Positions 1-11,854 of a DNA stretch of 60,014 nucleotides are shown here, in pieces. Under the pieces are notes generated by a model. That model ran no database searches. It had not been told where the DNA came from and worked only from the letters and a program-made list of their open reading frames with translations. This DNA comes from Globomyces pollinis-pini (lineage: Eukaryota > Chytridiomycota > Chytridiomycetes > Rhizophydiales > Globomycetaceae): the NCBI GenBank assembly GCA_025399215.1, contig MU621182.1, forward strand, positions 1 to 60,014. The letters run 5' to 3'. Each line of letters starts with the position of its first letter. Within the stretch, counting starts at the first letter, position 1. The translations under genes and the position numbers were made by a program.

Positions 1-564
1 CCAGGCAACCTTCCATCCAATGCTGAGCTTTCCAAAGATAATAATGGAGCACCAATGACCTTGAAGAGTAACAATACGAAACCCAACATCGAAGGGATCT
101 CTGGTCATCTATGGTCAGAAGTCGTTCGAACAGATGAGCAAATGGAGTACATGATATATCCAAGATTGTTTGCGTTGGCAGAGCGAGCATGGTATCAATC
201 CAAATGGGAACCTGAGTTCAAACCCATAACTGAATATTCGGCCACTACCAATTTTATTGATAAGGTTCAAGTGGAGGAAGATTATACAGGGTTCATTAAC
301 GCGATTGGATATAAAGAATTGGGCAAACTGGATCGATTAGGCATTCAATATCGATTACCAATGGTAGGAAGTCGAGTTGAAAATGGCATGGTGTTGTTAC
401 GTAGTGAAATACCAGGAGTTTTGATACAGTATTCGAGTGATCAAAAGCAATGGAAACATTACGATGGAACTGGTATTCCTCTTACTAGTGGTAATGCACT
501 CTATGTTCGAACCATTTCCTCCGACTATAAACGAACGGGTCGTATCTCAAGTGTTGTTGGTTAA
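1..564 (+). CDS. Chitobiase / beta-N-acetylhexosaminidase (GH20), 3' end only
   Basis: The frame is open from base 1, so the gene is cut by the window edge; about 187 C-terminal residues remain. The segment GISGHLWSEVVRTDEQ followed by MIYPRLFALAERAW is the end of the GH20 catalytic barrel as found in Serratia and Vibrio chitobiases. After a linker comes a small beta-sandwich starting at LGIQYRLPMVGSRVENG and ending YVRTISSDYKRTGRISS, which matches the CHB_HEX_C domain that follows the barrel in those bacterial enzymes. The family removes terminal GlcNAc from chitin oligomers. Usual fungal hexosaminidases lack this C-terminal domain, so the gene is of the bacterial/chitobiase type. No intron lies in the visible part. 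The next gene (Med13) converges on it with only about 70 bases between the stop codons. Confidence 0.9.
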   Translation, partial: PGNLPSNAELSKDNNGAPMTLKSNNTKPNIEGISGHLWSEVVRTDEQMEYMIYPRLFALAERAWYQSKWEPEFKPITEYSATTNFIDKVQVEEDYTGFINAIGYKELGKLDRLGIQYRLPMVGSRVENGMVLLRSEIPGVLIQYSSDQKQWKHYDGTGIPLTSGNALYVRTISSDYKRTGRISSVVG

Positions 565-634
565 TCAATTATTTTACGATAATAAATTATGCTTTTGGGG
601 GATTTTTTGGTATTTTTAGTTTATTTTAGTTTTA

Positions 635-3600
635 TTACATGACAACTTTAGTATGTTGAATTCCTAAAGACAATAACTTTAATTTAATGGCAATCTCTTC
701 AAATAACCAATGGCGATTCAAATTGGTTAACCTTAGAGAATTGTAGCTGTGTAAAATATCTTTAATAATTTGATTGTAGTTGAAAGACCATGTATCAAGG
801 TCTTGCCAATTTGGATAACATGTTGTAGTGGTTGTTACCTGGCAATGAAATAGTACCATACCTTGAATGGTTTGAGTGGTTTGTGGGGTTTGACTTAAAA
901 TCCAACTAACTGATAATGGCTTTAATTTTCCAAACTGACACAGCTGAGGATTATCAATTGAAAATAGTTCCGTTGAATGACCTGCTTCATACCAACTATT
1001 ACTGATCTTATTCTTCGTAGTTGGAGCATCAACAATCATAAATGAATCTTCCAGTGAGACTAGAGTAACTGAGCTGAGGCAGGTAGATCTACATTGTTTC
1101 TGTTTCTTTGGTTTATTGTGAAGTAATGCAGGTTGGGGTGTGGTATATCCAGAACCAGGAGTGGTTGGGTATTGCTTTTCGATGATTGGAGATGTCATGA
1201 CATTTGGATCTGGTTGTTGTAATGTATCTTCTATATCAGGCTTCATCATCAAATCTGTTGTCGCTTGAATTCTTTCTCTCCAAGCTAAAGCTAATGAGCA
1301 TTCTATTTTATTACCGGTAAGTTGATGTTGGTCCCATCCATCAATATTGTTGATGATCAATCGAATTTGAAATCCATTCATGCCGAACAGCCTTAAAGTT
1401 ATCTTGAAAATATGATCAATTAAATCATCAATTGAAACAACGTAATCAATCCATTCTTCATGTTTCCATTCACCAAATTTATCTTTCCAAACAAGCAATG
1501 TAAAATAATCCACTTTTCCAAATTCCACATGAATTAAACGATCTGGCTCCATCAAAAGTACTTTTGAATCTCTTTGAGGTACTTCGACAGAGTATTTCGG
1601 CTCATCTTGTATGTTTTCAATTGTGTAAGCGGGAGCATAGACAAGGGTGTCATGGTCTAATATTTTAGGTATCTGATTATATATAGAAAATAGTAACTTT
1701 TTAAACTGTATCACATTTGATTCGATAAAAATCGAATCTATCGTTTCGTCAGTGATAATTTTCAATAACACTTTTGATTGGATCAATCGTTTGGTGTAAT
1801 TGGTTTGTCTCTGAATGGTATCTATCAATTTTGTAAATAAATTACAAATATCCAAAGTCGAATTTGGTTTACCAACGTATGGATTCCAAATGGAGACTAT
1901 GCAATGTTTAGGTATAATCAATGAATCTTCAGAAAAAAATTGTTGAACAATTGTATTGGCTAATAATATGTTAGAATATTATTCAGATCAAACCTATTTC
2001 TGGTATTTTGGTTTCGTAACCAATTAATAATTCTTCATAACTATTTTCCTTTATAGGTGTCGATATCAATCCATATAACCGATCGTCGATTGGACATGGC
2101 TGCCACCGTCCAAATGATAGTAGCTTCCATAAAGCCGATATTTGATCCATATAAAACTGTATTGATCTATCGTCGTCTATATCATTTAAAATGGGATATA
2201 ATGCTATCCACCAAACATCCTTCAGTCCACTAACTGGAGCTATACGAGATATTTCCCAAAACTGTTCCACTAGAGTATTTCCAGATAATTTCATATTGTT
2301 GTGACTAAAAATCAACTTTGGTTCCAGTGTTTCAATATAAGTTGATGGGTCGACTTTTTTTTTCCTTAACTTCATTGTACCAATAAAATAATGATCTGAT
2401 TCCTTTTCTAAAACATTCGTAAGGAAAAACAAAGTTACCTTCTAGGTTATAGAACTCTTCCAAATTTAAATCGATACAATCAGCAGTAAACAACCTTTTG
2501 ATAATGTCCGTGAATATTTGCCTCTGTTGGTGATTTAGTGGATGTTTATGTATAGGCATTAGCGCATCAAGTAGTTGATGTTCAATATTTAGGTTATATA
2601 TTTGATCTACCCACATGTGAAATTGTTCAAACCCGAATGTCTCCATACGTCGGCTGCAATTTCCAAAATGGATTTTCTTATTTACATGGTACTTTTTCAC
2701 GACAATAAATTCATTTGCATTTATACTGACACTATGTTTTCTATCGGAGTTTTTTTGCTTGTTTGCAAATCTCTTTACTTTGGATCGTTTCAGAAACTTT
2801 GATAAGTTGATTTTGGGTTTTTTAAATGACTGATTAGATGGCTGATAATTCCACTTTCCTGAATTCCCATAATGGCTATTACCAAATACAACTTCAAGAT
2901 TTATGTTGTATGGTAGCCAATGTTTTGGACAAGGATGTTCAGATATCATAACATACTCAGGAGGTGTTTTCAAACTCTGAAGTTCTGCTTTTAACATGAA
3001 TGGTTCAATTAACGGTTGGGGATATGGTGTTTCCGCGATTGGTATAGGGGTTGTATAGGTAAAAGGGGCTGGGATGTTTGGGGTGCCAATAGCATTTGGG
3101 GTATTGATTGATTTGTAATATGGAGATGACGGAGATTGAAATGGTGAGTTCATGTTTGGTGGTGATGTCGCGGAGAAGTGACCATTTATCATCTCTGGAC
3201 TGAAAGGAGTGTTTGGATCGGGTCCAGGGGTCCAGCTATTTACATCATTGTAGTTTGGTGAAAATGGAGTGTTTAAATTTGGTGGGGATGTATTATTATT
3301 CACTATGCTAGGTGTAGGTAAAGGTGTTTCAACCACAGATGCCGATGTTGGTTTGGCAGTTTCGAAAAAATCGTCAAAATCATCGTCATCCATTTCATCC
3401 AAAGATAATTTGATATTGTTAATCTTGGTAAACCCTTGCGTTGGAGTCAAATCTGTTTCAATGAGACTCGAAAATTTTGGCTGATTAAGAACTGGGGGCA
3501 GCATTGTTGTAGGGGATCTAATAGTATTAGATTAATGAAAGAAACTAGAAATAATTGACGAAATTAAATTCAGAATATGATTGTTAACATACTGATTTGC

Positions 3601-4579
3601 TTTGGGTATTTCGGGTTCTGGGATTGGCTGTGGGGTTTGTGCTGTAGTTACACCCACAGTAGTAGAATTACTTGGAGAAGCTGCGGAATCCTTCTCTTTC
3701 CCCTTCAAAACATCATCCTCCGGATTTGACGATAAATCGGGTATTAAGCTGTTCTCGTCTACTCTATTCCATAATGGAGACATAAAAGAATCTTTCCTAT
3801 CTATGTGGTTGTTGATACCCGACTTTGTAATACAATTGTGATATTTAGGAATAAATAGTAAATTGGTAGGATACAATAATTGTTTTGAATCATTATTAAC
3901 AGAAACCCAGACCTTTTTTGGAATAGAATGTGAATTATGCTTTTCATGGATTACACCTTCAATTCCTTCTGGTGCCAAATAAACTAGAATCAATCACATG
4001 GACACAATCTCATTTACCTATCAAAGGACGCTCACTTGATAGATGAGGATATGAGAATCGTTCATATTGAAAGGAGAAAGTAGTTGGTTGAAAAAATATA
4101 TATCCATGTGTTATGAAGCTGAATAAATTAATGGCCAAGATTCTAATGAATTAACAATGGATATTTAAGATACCTATCTTTCAAGTCTTGAAGAAACAAG
4201 TTCCCAAATCGAATCCAACCAAACTCAGCTGTCAACCTATATGAAAATAAAATATTGGTTCAAGCAATTACAACTCAAAATGGTTCAGCAAACTACTACG
4301 GAATTTGCAGATAATATTCTGATCCAAATTCGAATCTTTCAAATCAATCGTTCCATAGATCCAATTTTCATCAAAAGTGTTGTTGTTCGCTACTTCATTA
4401 TTATAGAGTTGTTTACATGAGGGTATCATTGAAGGTGACGGATCTGAGCTAACATTGAAATAAAATATCCAAAAGCCATCAGAATCGATATGGTATGGGT
4501 AGTCGCATTTGATTATCAGTTTCTCACTTGGATGTTCCTTCAACCGAGTTTTTTTAAAATACAATGTATTTTGTATCAA
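635..4579 (-). CDS. MED13: Mediator complex subunit 13 (CDK8 module)
   Basis: Spliced from at least six exons. The N-terminal exon (4268-4579) has SDGFWIFYFNVSSDPS, equivalent to the RELWIFWWGEDPN signature of metazoan Med13. The next exons carry FGWIRFGNLFLQ and VYLAPEGIEGV. The middle is low-complexity and Pro/Ser-rich with an acidic DDDDFDDFFE patch. The C-terminal exon (635-1921) reproduces the PIWI-like Med13 end: KFGEWKHEEWID, then VTLVSLEDSFMIVDAP, then a final block ending YNSLRLTNLNRHW. Med13 links the kinase module (CDK8, cyclin C, Med12) to core Mediator and mainly represses transcription. The start is uncertain: the open frame gives Met at 4579, but an upstream ATG at 4637 joined by an intron with a CTAAT-type branch site is also possible. 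Intron edges in the middle were not all resolved. Confidence 0.86.
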
Positions 4580-4775
4580 AGAACATTAGTCAATTGATGC
4601 TTACTATAGATATCATATTCGTTTTATGTGATGTCATTGATGTCAATAGGCCGTGGTCAACCTAGAAAAAAAAACGAATAAGAATGTCAATCGCGTTCAT
4701 GGGAAGGTCGAAAAAATAGAATTAAAGATATGAATCAAAACAAGATGCTACTAGTGAATAAATTATATTTGTTCA

Positions 4776-6082
4776 TCATGAAGTCACACTTGGGATCACT
4801 TTCCCATCCACATCAGGAACAAGATCAAATTCAACAACAAAAAAAGTTTGGTTAGTAGATTGAGACTTGGCTAATAATCGAATTGGCTGTTCATTAAGGT
4901 ATCTTAAAATGTTAATATTAATTCCCATTGAAACATCAAACGTATTGAAATTAATAAAAGGTGCGTAAATCTATACATCAGCATTCTATAATACCTCGAA
5001 ATTATAAACGTTATTTGGAGATAAGACAGTTGCTTTACGGACTTTTTGTTTTTGGAAATGTTTACGACGTTCATCCGCTGCATCGTTTGCATACGGAACT
5101 TCGGCATTTTCAATTAATAATTCATTATTCTCTTTCAATTCTGTTTCTCCTTTCCATACCCATTCGCCTAAAATTTCGGCTGGTTTGGGTGAGGTTTGAA
5201 CTTCACTTGCTGGACAAGAAGTTTCCTTTTTATGATCACGTTTGTGATTCTCTAAAGTTATTAATCAGTTAAAAGTTCATTACTATCAGGTCCAATTGTT
5301 GAAGCTCCCATATCCTCTTCTTTTTTCTTAGACTTGGAAGAGTTTAGTGAATTCACTGATTTTGATCCAGGTGAAACTGGTTGAGCATTGGGGGCAGCAT
5401 TATGCACCGGAATGGTTGCTTTTTGAACATCGACAACATTCATTGAACAAAAGATTGGAGATAGCAACCATGGCTTATCACAATAAACATCGGTTTGTAG
5501 ACCAGCATCAATCATTGTGGCAAATTTTAATGCTATACGCGATAATCAAATACATGGAAAATATATACCAATCCACATGCCAGTAGGTGGAGTACATTTT
5601 CTTTCGAATGTTGCACCAAAGAGAATATCATCTGCAGTGTATTCCTAGTATAAACATTGAAAATCCAGTACATGTTTAAATCGTCCAGCAACTTGCATAG
5701 CAAATAATCGTTTCTTCTTTTGAAAATAATGTGTACAATTTTGAGGTTTAACACCTTTTGGAGTCACTAGGATATTGTCAAATAAACAAGATATGAATAC
5801 CACCCTCGAAATCTTTAATTCTTACTAGTACGTTTCCACTAAAGTACTCGGAATCAATAAAATGAGGATCATTTTCATCCTATCATTATTTTATCAGATA
5901 AATTCAGTTACATTAACTTTACAAATTTGAAGATTCTCTACAGATGGGCCAATTCTAACTTGCAGTTTTCTACCAGGTATTTCTACACCGCTAGCTCCAA
6001 ATATATAATCCATCGTGAAAAGTAAAGTGAAAGAATTTGTGTTGATTAAGCCACCAAACACTCGACGCGATAATATTGGCAT
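4776..6082 (-). CDS. DUF1769 family protein (S. pombe Duc1-like)
   Basis: Begins MPILSRRVFGGLINTNSFTL. Conceptual splicing gives, in order, IPGRKLQVRIGPSVENLQIC, EYFSGNVLVRIKDFE, a KKKRLFAMQVAGRFK block, DDILFGATF, DAGLQTDVYCDKPWLLSPI, an acidic/Ser-rich low-complexity insert (5261-5400), and a C-terminal block FNTFDVSMGI...RYLNEQPIR ending FFVVEFDLVPD. This order of blocks is the DUF1769 domain of fungal proteins. At least five introns are needed, of 24-40 nt; the one before the last exon is only 24 nt. The family is fungal, soluble and poorly characterised, and I assign no activity. Its promoter side faces the 3' end of the SRA1 gene. Confidence in the family is high; exact middle exon edges are approximate. 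Confidence 0.8.
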
Positions 6083-6348
6083 ACGAAACTATCACTTAAT
6101 GGAATGAAAGGGGATGATGAATTATTTTATATTCAAGTAATCTGTATGGTCAGTGCTGTGGTTTATGACCAGGGTTTTACCATTATTTGTTCACTCCAAT
6201 GATATTTAAATAACTTAATTCATATATATCAAAGTAGTTGATATTCATTGTAAAAATAAACTGTATCAGTTCAAGTCATACTCAGCATGAGAAAAAAAGA
6301 ACGATGTGCAGACAAGAAACGTCATGTTAAATTTTTATGAAGTGATAG

Positions 6349-7182
6349 TTATTGGGGACATTGCTCGTAGAGCTCTACCAAACGTTTCATACCCAAGATC
6401 CATTTTGTATCATCAGGATGGTTATTACTTGTCATTAATGTTGTAACCAGTTGCTTTGCATTTCCAAAATCTCGAACTTCCAATGCTAAAAAAAGTTGAA
6501 TTAATAATAATGTACACTATACCTTTAGCTATCTGATATGTTGGGGCTAAGACTACAGGAATAACTTGATGGCTTGATAGACGATCGAACAAAGTTTCAA
6601 TTCGTTTATCTGTATCATCAATCATTCGCTGTTTAGAAGGGTGTGACTGTTGGGTATTAGCAATAGGTAAAATACCTTGTGTTTGACCAAATCAAGTGCT
6701 TGAGTGAATACTTTCACAATTTCACTCTCTGGGGATGCTACACCTTTAAGAACATCAGTACTTGGATCTTTCCTGTGGTCTTTTGGAGGGTCATTCCAAC
6801 CAGGCAAGGAATGGTTCTGGTATGATTTATTTTGGAATTGTGCTTGTGGGTCATACTCCGGGTAGGCCGAGTATTGTTGGTTGATGATTGGTGCTGGGGG
6901 GAATCCTGCTGGTTGTTGCTGAGTTTGAGCACCATATTGCCCCTGTTGATATGGCTGATTTCCAGGAGGATACTGTTGGCCTGGAGGATATTGTTGAGCA
7001 CCATTTGGAGGATACTGTTGGTTTTGGCTACCAGGAGGATATTGCTGATTTTGGGGAGGATATTGTTGGTTTTGAACAGGATATTGTTGGTTACCAGCAG
7101 GAGGGTATTGCTGATTTCCAGAAGGATTTTGTTGGTTATTTCCAAATCCCATTTGACTGTAATTGGCTTGATTGTAACTCAT
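6349..7182 (-). CDS. SRA1-domain protein with N-terminal Gln/Tyr/Pro repeats
   Basis: Starts at MSYNQ (7182; an ATG two codons upstream is also in frame). Residues about 15-75 are a repeat of NQQYPP-type units. Then comes PGWNDPP, the hallmark entry motif of SRA1 (steroid receptor RNA activator protein), a linker, and a helical bundle: SEIVKVFTQALDLVK, intron, DDTDKRIETLFDRLSS, intron, ALEVRDFGNAKQLVTTLM, and the end motif WILGMKRLVEL, equivalent to WMVGVKRLI. In many fungi this domain is fused to the C-terminus of the COPII coat protein Sec31. Here it is a stand-alone protein of about 235 residues, as in animals. The YPP repeats resemble tails of membrane-adaptor and phase-separating proteins. 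A role in coat assembly or transcription cannot be told apart from sequence. Confidence 0.8.
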
Positions 7183-7571
7183 GAACAAATCTGAATTTTT
7201 GGATTGTGAAAATTGAAAAAGTGAAGCAGATACGTGTCATACTATATACTAGAATAGATACATCCTTGTTATATACTGATCATCTAAGAGCGATGTATTG
7301 CGCGTACTAACCAACTGAAGTTCCGCGTCTTAGTAACTGTTTGAACATTCCCTGATATCTATTTTACAATCCATTACACGATTGTCATTTATTTATTTGA
7401 TGCTTCTACTAGGATATATTAAATGCATGTTATATTACAGATGTGTGCGTATGTATCTGTTATCGATTTTTGTCTACAAGCTCACCTTTGTCTACGTGGA
7501 CAGTGACCAATCACAATGAAACAAGTATACTTTCTGTTCTTAAATACTTTGAATTTCCCTCCAACTTTACA
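7183..7571. other. Divergent intergenic region, no gene seen
   Basis: Separates the minus-strand SRA1 gene from the plus-strand membrane-protein gene. It is AT-rich with a CGCG cluster near 7299-7304. An in-frame upstream ATG at 7443 would lengthen the next protein by 43 residues, but that stretch has no recognisable sequence and is probably 5' UTR. Confidence 0.5.
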
Positions 7572-8081
7572 ATGCATATTTCTGACTATTTACCATCAAA
7601 GCATCAATTACGTACTGTTGTTCTTGTATGCAACTGGCTGTCTGTACTGTTGGGCATTTGCAGTTCATGTATCTTACTTCTTAACAATACCAAATCAGTC
7701 TTTATATACCCCACGCTATCTATTTGTTTTCTTTTGCTGATGCTTGACCATACTTCGTTCTTCAAGGACTCCATGGCTGACAAGTACATCAATAACTTTA
7801 TTGCTCGAACACTAGCATCCTGTATTTTTCTTTTCAACATCTACTACGCGAAATCAAGTTCAATCATTTTAATTATCTTTGAAATTGTATTGATATGTTC
7901 TATTATCATTAATGTGATATTGGCTTGTACTAATTTGATCCAATTCCCAAAGAAGGACCGATTCGTTCAAGGAAAAAACACCGATCCTTTCTTTGCTGAG
8001 ATTCCTACAGTGTACGTCAAATCACCAGTTTTGGTTAAGAATGAACGCGAATGGGATAGACTGATGTTTGATACTAAATAA
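7572..8081 (+). CDS. Small four-helix membrane protein, unknown
   Basis: Start chosen at MHISDYLPSKHQLRT, because it places a short polar N-terminus before the first hydrophobic helix. The protein has about 169 residues. Four hydrophobic segments follow: VVLVCNWLSVLLGICSSCILL, FIYPTLSICFLLLML, a helix around ASCIFLFNIYY, and ILIIFEIVLICSIIINVILAC. The tail is polar and charged, ending EREWDRLMFDTK. There is no intron and no domain I recognise. The four-helix layout recalls MARVEL or tetraspan proteins, but no signature residues support either. Confidence 0.6.
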   Translation: MHISDYLPSKHQLRTVVLVCNWLSVLLGICSSCILLLNNTKSVFIYPTLSICFLLLMLDHTSFFKDSMADKYINNFIARTLASCIFLFNIYYAKSSSIILIIFEIVLICSIIINVILACTNLIQFPKKDRFVQGKNTDPFFAEIPTVYVKSPVLVKNEREWDRLMFDTK

Positions 8082-8290
8082 AAACAAATGAACAAGAATA
8101 CCATTTTTAAGCTATCACGAGAATGCAATATTTAACGTGTTGTTAATACGTACTATTGATCTACAATTATTCATTAAAGCAACGATTCATAACTTTTCTT
8201 AGATGCTCATCAAGTGTTTATTGGAACCTGATCATCTCCTGAAAAAAAGTGTTTTGTTTCACTCAGATTAACTCAAAAGGGACATCAATC

Positions 8291-10430
8291 ATGTTGCCGT
8301 CCAAGTTATCATTAATTACAATAAGAAGTCCAATGTATTCTAGATCCATGGCTGCTGCTCCCTTGGCAACTGCTAGAGAAGCAAGATTATTATTCGGTAT
8401 TGATTCAACTACGAGTCATCAATATAAACTGGATGTTTCTAGAACGACAAAAAGAGGACTGGATGTACTAAAAGATCCCTTATTGAATAAAGGAACTGCA
8501 TTTACTATTGCTGAACGAGAACGATTACGTATCAGAGGACTCCTTCCCCCTAGGTACTTGATATATCAAAGAATTAATTATAGAGTGCAAACGATGAGAC
8601 AACAAATTCAACGTAATTTTGATTATATTGAAGGAGATCGAGCACTTTTGAATGATAATCAGCGAAGGAAAGAGTGGTCAGATATGGTAGTGATGAATTA
8701 ATTAACTGAAAGCAATTATATAAAGACTTGTGTGCTTTGCAGGATCGTAACGAAACACTATATTATCGACTGTTAATGGATGACTTTGAAAAATTAGGTA
8801 TAAACCATCAACTAAATACTACTTTCTCAACAACGTTACCTTGTTGAATCAATTTAATTTTACCTATAGCTCCGATAATTTATACACCTACTGTTGGCCA
8901 AGCTTGCCTAAAGAGTCATGCTATATATCGACAAGCTAGAGGAATGTATTTTTCCACACAAGATCGAGGTCATTTCGCAAGCATGACTTACAATTGGCCA
9001 CACGATGTATAATCATGTCAACATTAATAATTAGGTTCAAATCATTGTGGTAACTGATGGATCGCGTGTACTTGGATTGGGAGATTTGGGTGTCAATGGT
9101 ATGCCAATATCTGTTGGGAAATTGTCTTTGTACGTTTCCGCAGGAGGAATCCCACCTGAAGGTGTATTACCTGTCGTTTTAGATGTTGGTACAAATAACG
9201 AATCCTTAAGAAATAATCCACTCTATCTTGGTGTACCGGAACCAAGATTAGAGGGGGAAGATTATTACAACTTTTTGGATGAGTGGTTACATGCTATATA
9301 TTCAAGATGTACTACTAAATCTATTCTCTAATACGCATTTAGGGCCAAGAGCATTAGTTCAGTTTGAAGACTTTAAAAATCCTCATGCGCAAGAGTTGCT
9401 AAACAAATATCGAGATAGGTTCTGTTGTTTCAATGATGATATCCAATCGACAGGTGCCATTGCATTAGCTGGTGTCTTGTCATCCTTGAAAGCAAGAGGT
9501 CTTAATTATGCGGATTTAGCCAATGAAAAGATTGTTTGCGTCGGTGCTGGTTCCGCTGGTATTGGTGTCTGTGAAACAATTGTAGAAGCTATGATTTTAT
9601 CTGGCGTGGTTGCTACCAAGGAAGAAGCTTGTTCAAAATTCTACCTGTTTGATAATAATGGTTTATTAGGAGACGGGAGAACTTCTTTAACCCCTCAACA
9701 AGCCAGATTTCAACGAACTGATTTACCCGCAGGAATGAAAACCGTTGATGTAATTCATGCGGTTAAACCCACTATTTTGCTCGGATTAAGTGGTGCTGGA
9801 GTAATTACTATATAATTTTAATGTGGTTAGGGTGCATTTACGGAAGACATTGTACGTGCCATGGGTGATTACAATGCACAACCTGTCATTTTCCCCTTAT
9901 CTAATCCTACAAATAATTCGGAGTGCAGTGCTGAGCAAGGTATGGGTTTCTTTTTTGATATACAGCTTTTCATTGGACAAATGGTCGTTGCTTATTTGCC
10001 AGTGGTACACCATTTGTCGATGTAGAATCAAATGGTAGAACATTTCGTACATCACAATGTAATAATTATTACATATTCCCAGTAACTGTCTCAATCAATT
10101 TATATCTAGGGTATTGGATTAGGAGTAACAACCTGCTTATCATCTACTGTACCAGACCGATACTTTCAAGTAAATAACGACTAACTAATAATGTATTAGG
10201 AAGCGGCAAAAATAATTGCCGACCAATCCAAATATCATGAAACGGGAAGGTTGTATCCCGAAGTCCATTCCATTCGAGACATTTCATTGGATATTGCAGT
10301 ACGCGTTTGTGAACTTGCGGAAGAGATGGGACTTGCGAATCGAAAGCCGCAACGTGGTATGAGTTGGAGAGATTTCATCGTTTCACGAATGTGGTATCCA
10401 AGGTGGTATCAAACTATTGTAGCGTCGTAA
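8291..10430 (+). CDS. NAD-dependent malic enzyme, mitochondrial
   Basis: Oxidative decarboxylation of malate to pyruvate in the mitochondrial matrix. The N-terminus [20 protein letters not shown] is basic and hydroxylated, as in a matrix presequence. Spliced landmarks in order: [117 protein letters not shown] (NAD site), [29 protein letters not shown], and the end [16 protein letters not shown]. The length of about 585 residues fits the family. At least eight introns are required; several are 26-34 nt and those at the RWP, GLSGAG and FPGIG codons restore perfect family sequence. The 3' end converges on the Mpv17-family gene. Confidence 0.95.
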
Positions 10431-10533
10431 TAAAAACAACCTATTTAAAAAAACTAGAATTTAATCAATACATTATTATATCTTTATATAGAAAATAAAA
10501 TTGTCTAGATTTTAAATTATCCATTTCCAATTA

Positions 10534-11076
10534 TTATTCGTTTACTGCGTAAGATAAATAAGAATTCCAACCAATACCAACTAAATTAGTATATGCTAAT
10601 CGATAAGGAACAGGTACAAATTTGAAATTAATCATGTTTGCAAATGGCCATACAACAGAACCATTCAAGAATATATCTGGGCCTTGCATAGTAACTCGAT
10701 CGATAGTGGTCTGAAAATCTTTACCTTCCAATAATGATTTATAAGATAAAAGTAAACAGATGAATGGTGGGAATACCAAACAATGACCACCAATAGTTTT
10801 TAAGAATACTGTTGACATATTTCTAGACATTCCAAATAATCTATCCAATAATCGAAATCCTGCAAAAAAGTATGGACCATGAAGAGTGAATCCCATCAGT
10901 CCAAACTGAAGTGATTGATTCCAGTTAATGGTACTTGTATGATATGTGGTCAATAACGATGGATTAATTTGGTTTTTTGTATGTTCTTTAAACATCGTTT
11001 GGTTTATCACATCACCTAGGAAATATAAAGATCCTGAAGTACAAGCTGCTTTCAATAATGGAATTCCATTCTTCAT
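10534..11076 (-). CDS. Mpv17/PMP22 family membrane protein
   Basis: A single 180-residue exon with the family layout: NGIPLLKAACTSGSLYFLGDVINQ at the start, then FGLMGFTLHGPYFFAGFRLLDR, a central region, and the C-terminal signature QGPDIFLNGSVVWPFANMINFKFVP with PYRLAYTNLVGIGWNSYLSY. The usual W-P-xx-N-F-x-F/V-P-xx-R core is present as WPFANMINFKFVPVPYR. Members are four-helix proteins of the mitochondrial inner membrane or peroxisome (yeast Sym1, human MPV17, PXMP2). The sequence does not decide which compartment. It is head-to-head with a possible small gene 59 bp away. Confidence 0.92.
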   Translation of the reverse strand: MKNGIPLLKAACTSGSLYFLGDVINQTMFKEHTKNQINPSLLTTYHTSTINWNQSLQFGLMGFTLHGPYFFAGFRLLDRLFGMSRNMSTVFLKTIGGHCLVFPPFICLLLSYKSLLEGKDFQTTIDRVTMQGPDIFLNGSVVWPFANMINFKFVPVPYRLAYTNLVGIGWNSYLSYAVNE

Positions 11077-11135
11077 TTTTTAAATATTTTTTTTAAAAAA
11101 GTATCCAGTTGGTTTCAGTTTAAATACATTAGAAT

Positions 11136-11488
11136 ATGAGCCAGTCAAATGATGAAGCAGTGGCACAATTTAATGAATACCGTCTCAGCAGGTGTGGGGT
11201 GTAATAGTACAATTCATTGCAGTTTATCTTAATGAATATCATCTACAATTGACCATCAAATTACAAAATATTTGCTGAAACGCGTCATACTTATGGTCAG
11301 TATTATTCCGTGTACCAGATGGCATGCATATAATCATTCACTTAATTTATCACTAATGGATGGATCACATTGTAGAAGTAAGATCAACTTTGAATGCTAT
11401 GAGTGGAGTTACTCTTTCGATTGTGGCAGTGTTGTTTTTGAGGGTTCAAGAGATGAAACTTTACATCTACATAGGACTTGGTAGATAA
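11136..11488 (+). CDS. Possible small intron-containing gene, unresolved
   Basis: An ATG 59 bp from the divergent Mpv17 gene opens MSQSNDEAVAQFNEYRLSR and is followed by a GT donor. Downstream, after a TAG acceptor near 11380, a frame encodes a hydrophobic stretch GVTLSIVAVLFLRVQEM followed by KLYIYIGLGR and a stop at 11488. The pieces look like one small single-helix membrane protein, but I could not find a splicing path that keeps one frame through the middle exon. Treat the span as a candidate, not a gene model. Confidence 0.25.
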
Positions 11489-11810
11489 ATATGTGATTGC
11501 AAATTGAATTGTACAAGGTATGTATTGTACAAGATAGCAGGTTTCAATTAGTTCCATAAACAGTTAGATACCCGTTTTATGCACATGCTAATTCTCTTAT
11601 TTAGGCAGATAGTCAACTGGCCTTGATAAATTCATGATAAAATGATAGAATTCATATCAAATGACTTATAGAATAGCATCTAAGAAATTTCCGATTCTTT
11701 ATTTGTATTGTATTGAATACCAAGAACCTTCCAAAAGAAATCACTATGAAAAGTATTGGGGAAACCATGAGGACTTGAAACTCAACTGACCACAAGAACT
11801 CCAGTAAAAG

Positions 11811-11818
11811 TATATATA
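11811..11818 (+). promoter_or_regulatory. TATA box of the trypsin-like gene
   Basis: TATATATA followed by AA lies 36 bases upstream of the ATG at 11855. With such a short leader, transcription would start almost at the start codon. Only this gene and the secreted repeat protein show so clear a TATA box. Confidence 0.6.
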
Positions 11819-11854
11819 AATGGAAACAAAATACAATAGAACCCATTTTATTAA

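Noticed and set aside
6832..7194. Plus-strand frames opposite the SRA1 gene
   Set aside because: Shadows of the YPP repeat on the opposite strand.
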